64,000 nucleotides of DNA from Elymus sibiricus (lineage: Eukaryota; Streptophyta; Magnoliopsida; Poales; Poaceae). The stretch lies in assembly GCA_039707655.1 (NCBI GenBank), contig CM077673.1:1684001-1748000 (forward strand), in the 5' to 3' direction. Of this stretch, positions 25,213 through 36,580 are shown piece by piece (positions within the stretch are counted from its first letter, which is position 1; each line of letters opens with the position of its first letter). The notes under the pieces are model-generated. The model saw nothing but the letters and a program-made list of their open reading frames with translations. It had not been told where the DNA came from and did not search any database. The position numbers and the translations under genes are program-made.

Positions 25213-26633
25213 CCAGTTTTCTATGCTACTACTCACTAATTTTGGGTCTGGGGGCGATCCAAACGTTCGGGGAACCCCGGGGTCCGCTTACGGGCACCTC
25301 GCCAAAACTCGCAGATTTGGTCCATTCTGACCAGTTTTCTATGCTATTATTCACTGTTTTTGGTTGTCGTGGTCGTCCCAACATTTGGGGATGTCCGGGG
25401 TCCGGTTACGGGGACCTCGCCAAAACTCGCAGATTTGGTCCATTCTTATCAGTTTTCTATGCTATTATTTACTGTTTTTTGGTTGTCGTGGCCGTCCGAA
25501 CGCTCGGGGAAGCCCGGGGTCCGGTTTCGGGGACCTCGCAAAAACTCGCAGATTTGGTCCATTCTTACCAGTTTTCTATGCTATTACTCACTCATTTTGG
25601 GTCCCGGGGCGATCCAAATGTTCGGGGAACTCCGGGGTCCGCTTATGGGGAGCTCGCCAAAACTCGCAGATATTGTCCATTCTGACCAGATTTCTATGCT
25701 ATCATTCACTGTTTTTCGGTAGTCGTGGTCGTCCGAACGTTCGGGGAAGCCCGGGGTGCGGTTACGGGGACCTCGCCAAAACTAGGAGATTTTGTGTGTC
25801 CCGGCTAGTTTTCTATGCTACTACTCACTAATTTTGGGTCCCGGGGCGATCCAAACGTCCGGGGAAACCCGGGGTCCGCATACGGGGACCGGGCCAAAAC
25901 TCGCAGATTTGGTCCATTCTTACCAGTTTTCTATGGTATTATTCACTGGTTTTTGGTACTTGTGGTTGTCCGAACGTTCGGGGAAGCTCGGGATGCGGTT
26001 ACGGGGACCTCGCTAAAACTAACAGACTTTGTCTGTTCCAGCCAGTTTTCTATGCTATTACTCACTGATTTTGGGTCCCGGGGTGATCCAAACGTTCGGG
26101 GAACCCCGGGGTCCGCTTACGGGGACTTCGCCAAAACTCGTAGATTTGGTCCGTTCTTACCAGTTTTCTGTGCTATTAGTCACTGTTTTTTGGTTGTCGT
26201 GGTCGTCCAAACGTTCGGGGAAGCCCGTGGACCGGTTACGGGGACCTCGCCAAAACTCGCAGGTTTGGTCCATTCTTACCAGTTTTTTGTGCTATTATTC
26301 ACTGTTTTTGGTTGTCGTGGTCGTCCGAATGTTCGGGGAACCCCGTGGACCGGTTACGGGGACCTCACCAAAACTCGCAGATTTGGTCCGTTCTTACATG
26401 TTTTCTATGCTATTACTCACTGATTTTGGGTCCCGGGGCGATCCAAATGTTCGGGGAACCCCGGAGTCCGCTTACCGGGACCTCGCCAAAACTCGCAGAT
26501 TTTGTCCATTCTGACCAGATTTCTATGCTATTATTCACAGTTTTTTTGTTGTCGTCGTCGTCCGAACATTCGGGGAAGCCCGTGGACCGGTTACAGGGAC
26601 CTCGCCAAAACTAGTAGATTTTGCCTGTTCCGG
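25213..26633 (+). repeat. 12-mer HOR unit of the homogenised core
   Basis: This is a full 1,421-bp unit. Its reading-frame translations are identical to those of the units at 28,055, 29,476, 30,897 and 32,318, so the copies can differ only at few or silent positions. It is a good reference unit. Confidence 0.92.
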
Positions 26634-28054
26634 CCAGTTTTCTATGCTACTACTCACTAATTTTGGGTCTGGGGGCGATCCAAACGTTCGGGGAACCCCG
26701 GGGTCCGCTTACGGGCACCTCGCCAAAACTCGCAGATTTGGTCCATTCTGACCAGTTTTCTATGCTATTATTCACTGTTTTTGGTTGTCGTGGTCGTCCC
26801 AACATTTGGGGATGTCCGGGGTCCGGTTACGGGGACCTCGCCAAAACTCGCAGATTTGGTCCATTCTTATCAGTTTTCTATGCTATTATTTACTGTTTTT
26901 TGGTTGTCGTGGCCGTCCGAACGCTCGGGGAAGCCCGGGGTCCGGTTTCGGGGACCTCGCAAAAACTCGCAGATTTGGTCCATTCTTACCAGTTTTCTAT
27001 GCTATTACTCACTCATTTTGGGTCCCGGGGCGATCCAAATGTTCGGGGAACTCCGGGGTCCGCTTATGGGGAGCTCGCCAAAACTCGCAGATATTGTCCA
27101 TTCTGACCAGATTTCTATGCTATCATTCACTGTTTTTCGGTAGTCGTGGTCGTCCGAACGTTCGGGGAAGCCCGGGGTGCGGTTACGGGGACCTCGCCAA
27201 AACTAGGAGATTTTGTGTGTCCCGGCTAGTTTTCTATGCTACTACTCACTAATTTTGGGTCCCGGGGCGATCCAAACGTCCGGGGAAACCCGGGGTCCGC
27301 ATACGGGGACCGGGCCAAAACTCGCAGATTTGGTCCATTCTTACCAGTTTTCTATGGTATTATTCACTGGTTTTTGGTACTTGTGGTTGTCCGAACGTTC
27401 GGGGAAGCTCGGGATGCGGTTACGGGGACCTCGCTAAAACTAACAGACTTTGTCTGTTCCAGCCAGTTTTCTATGCTATTACTCACTGATTTTGGGTCCC
27501 GGGGTGATCCAAACGTTCGGGGAACCCCGGGGTCCGCTTACGGGGACTTCGCCAAAACTCGTAGATTTGGTCCGTTCTTACCAGTTTTCTGTGCTATTAG
27601 TCACTGTTTTTTGGTTGTCGTGGTCGTCCAAACGTTCGGGGAAGCCCGTGGACCGGTTACGGGGACCTCGCCAAAACTCGCAGGTTTGGTCCATTCTTAC
27701 CAGTTTTTTGTGCTATTATTCACTGTTTTTGGTTGTCGTGGTCGTCCGAATGTTCGGGGAACCCCGTGGACCGGTTACGGGGACCTCACCAAAACTCGCA
27801 GATTTGGTCCGTTCTTACATGTTTTCTATGCTATTACTCACTGATTTTGGGTCCTGGGGCGATCCAAATGTTCGGGGAACCCCGGAGTCCGCTTACCGGG
27901 ACCTCGCCAAAACTTGCAGATTTTGTCCATTCTGACCAGATTTCTATGCTATTATTCACAGTTTTTTTGTTGTCGTCGTCGTCCGAACATTCGGGGAAGC
28001 CCGTGGACCGGTTACAGGGACCTCGCCAAAACTAGTAGATTTTGCCTGTTCCGG
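26634..28054 (+). repeat. Reference 12-mer HOR unit, fully dissected (1,421 bp)
   Basis: Monomer starts and lengths: A1 26,634 (118), B1 26,752 (118), B2 26,870 (119), A2 26,989 (118), B3 27,107 (119), A3 27,226 (118), B4 27,344 (119), A4 27,463 (118), B5 27,581 (119), B6 27,700 (118), A5 27,818 (118), B7 27,936 (119). They sum to exactly 1,421. The 119-bp monomers are all class B, with an extra T in the T-run or an extra linker base. Two private C-to-T changes sit in A5: GGGTCCTGGGG near 27,854 and AACTTGCAG near 27,914. They distinguish this unit from its otherwise near-identical neighbours. Confidence 0.95.
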
Positions 28055-31000
28055 CCAGTTTTCTATGCTACTACTCACTAATTTTGGGTCTGGGGGCGAT
28101 CCAAACGTTCGGGGAACCCCGGGGTCCGCTTACGGGCACCTCGCCAAAACTCGCAGATTTGGTCCATTCTGACCAGTTTTCTATGCTATTATTCACTGTT
28201 TTTGGTTGTCGTGGTCGTCCCAACATTTGGGGATGTCCGGGGTCCGGTTACGGGGACCTCGCCAAAACTCGCAGATTTGGTCCATTCTTATCAGTTTTCT
28301 ATGCTATTATTTACTGTTTTTTGGTTGTCGTGGCCGTCCGAACGCTCGGGGAAGCCCGGGGTCCGGTTTCGGGGACCTCGCAAAAACTCGCAGATTTGGT
28401 CCATTCTTACCAGTTTTCTATGCTATTACTCACTCATTTTGGGTCCCGGGGCGATCCAAATGTTCGGGGAACTCCGGGGTCCGCTTATGGGGAGCTCGCC
28501 AAAACTCGCAGATATTGTCCATTCTGACCAGATTTCTATGCTATCATTCACTGTTTTTCGGTAGTCGTGGTCGTCCGAACGTTCGGGGAAGCCCGGGGTG
28601 CGGTTACGGGGACCTCGCCAAAACTAGGAGATTTTGTGTGTCCCGGCTAGTTTTCTATGCTACTACTCACTAATTTTGGGTCCCGGGGCGATCCAAACGT
28701 CCGGGGAAACCCGGGGTCCGCATACGGGGACCGGGCCAAAACTCGCAGATTTGGTCCATTCTTACCAGTTTTCTATGGTATTATTCACTGGTTTTTGGTA
28801 CTTGTGGTTGTCCGAACGTTCGGGGAAGCTCGGGATGCGGTTACGGGGACCTCGCTAAAACTAACAGACTTTGTCTGTTCCAGCCAGTTTTCTATGCTAT
28901 TACTCACTGATTTTGGGTCCCGGGGTGATCCAAACGTTCGGGGAACCCCGGGGTCCGCTTACGGGGACTTCGCCAAAACTCGTAGATTTGGTCCGTTCTT
29001 ACCAGTTTTCTGTGCTATTAGTCACTGTTTTTTGGTTGTCGTGGTCGTCCAAACGTTCGGGGAAGCCCGTGGACCGGTTACGGGGACCTCGCCAAAACTC
29101 GCAGGTTTGGTCCATTCTTACCAGTTTTTTGTGCTATTATTCACTGTTTTTGGTTGTCGTGGTCGTCCGAATGTTCGGGGAACCCCGTGGACCGGTTACG
29201 GGGACCTCACCAAAACTCGCAGATTTGGTCCGTTCTTACATGTTTTCTATGCTATTACTCACTGATTTTGGGTCCCGGGGCGATCCAAATGTTCGGGGAA
29301 CCCCGGAGTCCGCTTACCGGGACCTCGCCAAAACTCGCAGATTTTGTCCATTCTGACCAGATTTCTATGCTATTATTCACAGTTTTTTTGTTGTCGTCGT
29401 CGTCCGAACATTCGGGGAAGCCCGTGGACCGGTTACAGGGACCTCGCCAAAACTAGTAGATTTTGCCTGTTCCGGCCAGTTTTCTATGCTACTACTCACT
29501 AATTTTGGGTCTGGGGGCGATCCAAACGTTCGGGGAACCCCGGGGTCCGCTTACGGGCACCTCGCCAAAACTCGCAGATTTGGTCCATTCTGACCAGTTT
29601 TCTATGCTATTATTCACTGTTTTTGGTTGTCGTGGTCGTCCCAACATTTGGGGATGTCCGGGGTCCGGTTACGGGGACCTCGCCAAAACTCGCAGATTTG
29701 GTCCATTCTTATCAGTTTTCTATGCTATTATTTACTGTTTTTTGGTTGTCGTGGCCGTCCGAACGCTCGGGGAAGCCCGGGGTCCGGTTTCGGGGACCTC
29801 GCAAAAACTCGCAGATTTGGTCCATTCTTACCAGTTTTCTATGCTATTACTCACTCATTTTGGGTCCCGGGGCGATCCAAATGTTCGGGGAACTCCGGGG
29901 TCCGCTTATGGGGAGCTCGCCAAAACTCGCAGATATTGTCCATTCTGACCAGATTTCTATGCTATCATTCACTGTTTTTCGGTAGTCGTGGTCGTCCGAA
30001 CGTTCGGGGAAGCCCGGGGTGCGGTTACGGGGACCTCGCCAAAACTAGGAGATTTTGTGTGTCCCGGCTAGTTTTCTATGCTACTACTCACTAATTTTGG
30101 GTCCCGGGGCGATCCAAACGTCCGGGGAAACCCGGGGTCCGCATACGGGGACCGGGCCAAAACTCGCAGATTTGGTCCATTCTTACCAGTTTTCTATGGT
30201 ATTATTCACTGGTTTTTGGTACTTGTGGTTGTCCGAACGTTCGGGGAAGCTCGGGATGCGGTTACGGGGACCTCGCTAAAACTAACAGACTTTGTCTGTT
30301 CCAGCCAGTTTTCTATGCTATTACTCACTGATTTTGGGTCCCGGGGTGATCCAAACGTTCGGGGAACCCCGGGGTCCGCTTACGGGGACTTCGCCAAAAC
30401 TCGTAGATTTGGTCCGTTCTTACCAGTTTTCTGTGCTATTAGTCACTGTTTTTTGGTTGTCGTGGTCGTCCAAACGTTCGGGGAAGCCCGTGGACCGGTT
30501 ACGGGGACCTCGCCAAAACTCGCAGGTTTGGTCCATTCTTACCAGTTTTTTGTGCTATTATTCACTGTTTTTGGTTGTCGTGGTCGTCCGAATGTTCGGG
30601 GAACCCCGTGGACCGGTTACGGGGACCTCACCAAAACTCGCAGATTTGGTCCGTTCTTACATGTTTTCTATGCTATTACTCACTGATTTTGGGTCCCGGG
30701 GCGATCCAAATGTTCGGGGAACCCCGGAGTCCGCTTACCGGGACCTCGCCAAAACTCGCAGATTTTGTCCATTCTGACCAGATTTCTATGCTATTATTCA
30801 CAGTTTTTTTGTTGTCGTCGTCGTCCGAACATTCGGGGAAGCCCGTGGACCGGTTACAGGGACCTCGCCAAAACTAGTAGATTTTGCCTGTTCCGGCCAG
30901 TTTTCTATGCTACTACTCACTAATTTTGGGTCTGGGGGCGATCCAAACGTTCGGGGAACCCCGGGGTCCGCTTACGGGCACCTCGCCAAAACTCGCAGAT

Positions 31001-33738
31001 TTGGTCCATTCTGACCAGTTTTCTATGCTATTATTCACTGTTTTTGGTTGTCGTGGTCGTCCCAACATTTGGGGATGTCCGGGGTCCGGTTACGGGGACC
31101 TCGCCAAAACTCGCAGATTTGGTCCATTCTTATCAGTTTTCTATGCTATTATTTACTGTTTTTTGGTTGTCGTGGCCGTCCGAACGCTCGGGGAAGCCCG
31201 GGGTCCGGTTTCGGGGACCTCGCAAAAACTCGCAGATTTGGTCCATTCTTACCAGTTTTCTATGCTATTACTCACTCATTTTGGGTCCCGGGGCGATCCA
31301 AATGTTCGGGGAACTCCGGGGTCCGCTTATGGGGAGCTCGCCAAAACTCGCAGATATTGTCCATTCTGACCAGATTTCTATGCTATCATTCACTGTTTTT
31401 CGGTAGTCGTGGTCGTCCGAACGTTCGGGGAAGCCCGGGGTGCGGTTACGGGGACCTCGCCAAAACTAGGAGATTTTGTGTGTCCCGGCTAGTTTTCTAT
31501 GCTACTACTCACTAATTTTGGGTCCCGGGGCGATCCAAACGTCCGGGGAAACCCGGGGTCCGCATACGGGGACCGGGCCAAAACTCGCAGATTTGGTCCA
31601 TTCTTACCAGTTTTCTATGGTATTATTCACTGGTTTTTGGTACTTGTGGTTGTCCGAACGTTCGGGGAAGCTCGGGATGCGGTTACGGGGACCTCGCTAA
31701 AACTAACAGACTTTGTCTGTTCCAGCCAGTTTTCTATGCTATTACTCACTGATTTTGGGTCCCGGGGTGATCCAAACGTTCGGGGAACCCCGGGGTCCGC
31801 TTACGGGGACTTCGCCAAAACTCGTAGATTTGGTCCGTTCTTACCAGTTTTCTGTGCTATTAGTCACTGTTTTTTGGTTGTCGTGGTCGTCCAAACGTTC
31901 GGGGAAGCCCGTGGACCGGTTACGGGGACCTCGCCAAAACTCGCAGGTTTGGTCCATTCTTACCAGTTTTTTGTGCTATTATTCACTGTTTTTGGTTGTC
32001 GTGGTCGTCCGAATGTTCGGGGAACCCCGTGGACCGGTTACGGGGACCTCACCAAAACTCGCAGATTTGGTCCGTTCTTACATGTTTTCTATGCTATTAC
32101 TCACTGATTTTGGGTCCCGGGGCGATCCAAATGTTCGGGGAACCCCGGAGTCCGCTTACCGGGACCTCGCCAAAACTCGCAGATTTTGTCCATTCTGACC
32201 AGATTTCTATGCTATTATTCACAGTTTTTTTGTTGTCGTCGTCGTCCGAACATTCGGGGAAGCCCGTGGACCGGTTACAGGGACCTCGCCAAAACTAGTA
32301 GATTTTGCCTGTTCCGGCCAGTTTTCTATGCTACTACTCACTAATTTTGGGTCTGGGGGCGATCCAAACGTTCGGGGAACCCCGGGGTCCGCTTACGGGC
32401 ACCTCGCCAAAACTCGCAGATTTGGTCCATTCTGACCAGTTTTCTATGCTATTATTCACTGTTTTTGGTTGTCGTGGTCGTCCCAACATTTGGGGATGTC
32501 CGGGGTCCGGTTACGGGGACCTCGCCAAAACTCGCAGATTTGGTCCATTCTTATCAGTTTTCTATGCTATTATTTACTGTTTTTTGGTTGTCGTGGCCGT
32601 CCGAACGCTCGGGGAAGCCCGGGGTCCGGTTTCGGGGACCTCGCAAAAACTCGCAGATTTGGTCCATTCTTACCAGTTTTCTATGCTATTACTCACTCAT
32701 TTTGGGTCCCGGGGCGATCCAAATGTTCGGGGAACTCCGGGGTCCGCTTATGGGGAGCTCGCCAAAACTCGCAGATATTGTCCATTCTGACCAGATTTCT
32801 ATGCTATCATTCACTGTTTTTCGGTAGTCGTGGTCGTCCGAACGTTCGGGGAAGCCCGGGGTGCGGTTACGGGGACCTCGCCAAAACTAGGAGATTTTGT
32901 GTGTCCCGGCTAGTTTTCTATGCTACTACTCACTAATTTTGGGTCCCGGGGCGATCCAAACGTCCGGGGAAACCCGGGGTCCGCATACGGGGACCGGGCC
33001 AAAACTCGCAGATTTGGTCCATTCTTACCAGTTTTCTATGGTATTATTCACTGGTTTTTGGTACTTGTGGTTGTCCGAACGTTCGGGGAAGCTCGGGATG
33101 CGGTTACGGGGACCTCGCTAAAACTAACAGACTTTGTCTGTTCCAGCCAGTTTTCTATGCTATTACTCACTGATTTTGGGTCCCGGGGTGATCCAAACGT
33201 TCGGGGAACCCCGGGGTCCGCTTACGGGGACTTCGCCAAAACTCGTAGATTTGGTCCGTTCTTACCAGTTTTCTGTGCTATTAGTCACTGTTTTTTGGTT
33301 GTCGTGGTCGTCCAAACGTTCGGGGAAGCCCGTGGACCGGTTACGGGGACCTCGCCAAAACTCGCAGGTTTGGTCCATTCTTACCAGTTTTTTGTGCTAT
33401 TATTCACTGTTTTTGGTTGTCGTGGTCGTCCGAATGTTCGGGGAACCCCGTGGACCGGTTACGGGGACCTCACCAAAACTCGCAGATTTGGTCCGTTCTT
33501 ACATGTTTTCTATGCTATTACTCACTGATTTTGGGTCCCGGGGCGATCCAAATGTTCGGGGAACCCCGGAGTCCGCTTACCGGGACCTCGCCAAAACTCG
33601 CAGATTTTGTCCATTCTGACCAGATTTCTATGCTATTATTCACAGTTTTTTTGTTGTCGTCGTCGTCCGAACATTCGGGGAAGCCCGTGGACCGGTTACA
33701 GGGACCTCGCCAAAACTAGTAGATTTTGCCTGTTCCGG
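28055..33738 (+). repeat. Four near-identical 12-mer HOR units in tandem
   Basis: The units are 28,055-29,475, 29,476-30,896, 30,897-32,317 and 32,318-33,738, each exactly 1,421 bp. Open-frame translations across all four are identical residue for residue. No private variant was noticed on reading. This is the most homogenised stretch in the window and implies very recent amplification, or an assembly built from near-identical reads. Confidence 0.93.
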
Positions 33739-35159
33739 CCAGTTTTCTATGCTACTACTCACTAATTTTGGGTCTGGGGGCGATCCAAACGTTCGGGGAA
33801 CCCCGGGGTCCGCTTACGGGCACCTCGCCAAAACTCGCAGATTTGGTCCATTCTGACCAGTTTTCTATGCTATTATTCACTGTTTTTGGTTGTCGTGGTC
33901 GTCCCAACATTTGGGGATGTCCGGGGTCCGGTTACGGGGACCTCGCCAAAACTCGCAGATTTGGTCCATTCTTAGCAGTTTTCTATGCTATTATTTACTG
34001 TTTTTTGGTTGTCGTGGCCGTCCGAACGCTCGGGGAAGCCCGGGGTCCGGTTTCGGGGACCTCGCAAAAACTCGCAGATTTGGTCCATTCTTACCAGTTT
34101 TCTATGCTATTACTCACTCATTTTGGGTCCCGGGGCGATCCAAATGTTCGGGGAACTCCGGGGTCCGCTTATGGGGAGCTCGCCAAAACTCGCAGATATT
34201 GTCCATTCTGACCAGATTTCTATGCTATCATTCACTGTTTTTCGGTAGTCGTGGTCGTCCGAACGTTCGGGGAAGCCCGGGGTGCGGTTACGGGGACCTC
34301 GCCAAAACTAGGAGATTTTGTGTGTCCCGGCTAGTTTTCTATGCTACTACTCACTAATTTTGGGTCCCGGGGCGATCCAAACGTCCGGGGAAACCCGGGG
34401 TCCGCATACGGGGACCGGGCCAAAACTCGCAGATTTGGTCCATTCTTACCAGTTTTCTATGGTATTATTCACTGGTTTTTGGTACTTGTGGTTGTCCGAA
34501 CGTTCGGGGAAGCTCGGGATGCGGTTACGGGGACCTCGCTAAAACTAACAGACTTTGTCTGTTCCAGCCAGTTTTCTATGCTATTACTCACTGATTTTGG
34601 GTCCCGGGGTGATCCAAACGTTCGGGGAACCCCGGGGTCCGCTTACGGGGACTTCGCCAAAACTCGTAGATTTGGTCCGTTCTTACCAGTTTTCTGTGCT
34701 ATTAGTCACTGTTTTTTGGTTGTCGTGGTCGTCCAAACGTTCGGGGAAGCCCGTGGACCGGTTACGGGGACCTCGCCAAAACTCGCAGGTTTGGTCCATT
34801 CTTACCAGTTTTTTGTGCTATTATTCACTGTTTTTGGTTGTCGTGGTCGTCCGAATGTTCGGGGAACCCCGTGGACCGGTTACGGGGACCTCACCAAAAC
34901 TCGCAGATTTGGTCCGTTCTTACATGTTTTCTATGCTATTACTCACTGATTTTGGGTCCCGGGGCGATCCAAATGTTCGGGGAACCCCGGAGTCCGCTTA
35001 CCGGGACCTCGCCAAAACTCGCAGATTTTGTCCATTCTGACCAGATTTCTATGCTATTATTCACAGTTTTTTTGTTGTCGTCGTCGTCCGAACATTCGGG
35101 GAAGCCCGTGGACCGGTTACAGGGACCTCGCCAAAACTAGTAGATTTTGCCTGTTCCGG
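33739..35159 (+). repeat. Recombinant 12-mer HOR unit
   Basis: Slot B2 combines the upstream-zone start TTAGCAG (near 33,973) with the core-type GGTTTCGGGG (near 34,050). All neighbouring core units have TTATCAG with GGTTTCGG, and the 10-18 kb units have TTAGCAG with GGTTACGG. The unit is therefore a crossover or conversion product with a joint inside one monomer. The rest is core type, including GGGGAAACCCGG in A3. Confidence 0.85.
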
Positions 35160-36580
35160 CCAGTTTTCTATGCTACTACTCACTAATTTTGGGTCTGGGG
35201 GCGATACAAACGTTCGGGGAACCCCGGGGTCCGCTTACGGGCACCTCGCCAAAACTCGCAGATTTGGTCCATTCTGACCAGTTTTCTATGCTATTATTCA
35301 CTGTTTTTGGTTGTCGTGGTCGTCCCAACATTTGGGGATGTCCGGGGTCCGGTTACGGGGACCTCGCCAAAACTCGCAGATTTGGTCCATTCTTAGCAGT
35401 TTTCTATGCTATTATTTACTGTTTTTTGGTTGTCGTGGCCGTCCGAACGCTCGGGGAAGCCCGGGGTCCGGTTACGGGGACCTCGCAAAAACTCGCAGAT
35501 TTGGTCCATTCTTACCAGTTTTCTATGCTATTACTCACTCATTTTGGGTCCCGGGGCGATCCAAATGTTCGGGGAACTCCGGGGTCCGCTTATGGGGAGC
35601 TCGCCAAAACTCGCAGATATTGTCCATTCTGACCAGATTTCTATGCTATCATTCACTGTTTTTCGGTAGTCGTGGTCGTCCGAACGTTCGGGGAAGCCCG
35701 GGGTGCGGTTACGGGGACCTCGCCAAAACTAGGAGATTTTGTGTGTCCCGGCTAGTTTTCTATGCTACTACTCACTAATTTTGGGTCCCGGGGCGATCCA
35801 AACGTCCGGGGAACCCCGGGGTCCGCATACGGGGACCGGGCCAAAACTCGCAGATTTGGTCCATTCTTACCAGTTTTCTATGGTATTATTCACTGGTTTT
35901 TGGTACTTGTGGTTGTCCGAACGTTCGGGGAAGCTCGGGATGCGGTTACGGGGACTTCGCTAAAACTAACAGATTTTGTCTGTTCCAGCCAGTTTTCTAT
36001 GCTATTACTCACTGATTTTGGGTCCCGGGGTGATCCAAACGTTCGGGGAACCCCGGGGTCCGCTTACGGGGACTTCGCCAAAACTCGTAGATTTGGTCCG
36101 TTCTTACCAGTTTTCTGTGCTATTAGTCACTGTTTTTTGGTTGTCGTGGTCGTCCAAACGTTCGGGGAAGCCCGTGGACCGGTTACGGGGACCTCGCCAA
36201 AACTCGCAGGTTTGGTGCATTCTTACCAGTTTTCTGTGCTATTGTTCACTGTTTTTGGTTGTCGTGGTCGTCCGAACGTTCGGGGAACCCCGTGGACCGG
36301 TTACGGGGACCTCACCAAAACTCGCAGATTTGGTCCGTTCTTACATGTTTTCTATGCTATTACTCACTGATTTTGGGTCCCGGGGCGATCCAAATGTTCG
36401 GGGAACCCCGGAGTCCGCTTACCGGGACCTCGCCAAAACTCGCAGATTTTGTCCATTCTGACCAGATTTCTATGCTATTATTCACAGTTTTTTTGTTGTC
36501 GTCGTCGTCCGAACATTCGGGGAAGCCCGTGGACCGGTTACAGGGACCTCGCCAAAACTAGTAGATTTTGCCTGTTCCGG
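35160..36580 (+). repeat. 12-mer HOR unit of upstream (10-18 kb) type inside the core
   Basis: This unit has TTAGCAG and GGTTACGG in B2, GGGGAACCCCGGGG in A3, GGGGACTTCGCTAAAAC in B4 and GGTGCATTC in B5. These are all variants of the units at 13,728 and 17,161, not of its neighbours. Its last slot (CACAGTTTTTTTG in B7) is core type again. Private changes are GCGATACAAACG near 35,205 and CTATTGTTCAC near 36,240. It looks like a whole unit inserted or converted from the other haplotype. Confidence 0.85.

Noticed and set aside
27107..27225. Hairpin CGGGG-AA-CCCCG in class A monomers as a functional structure
   Set aside because: The stem is short and simply reflects the GC-rich block; class B monomers carry GAAGCCCG there and lose the pairing, so it is not a conserved feature of the satellite.
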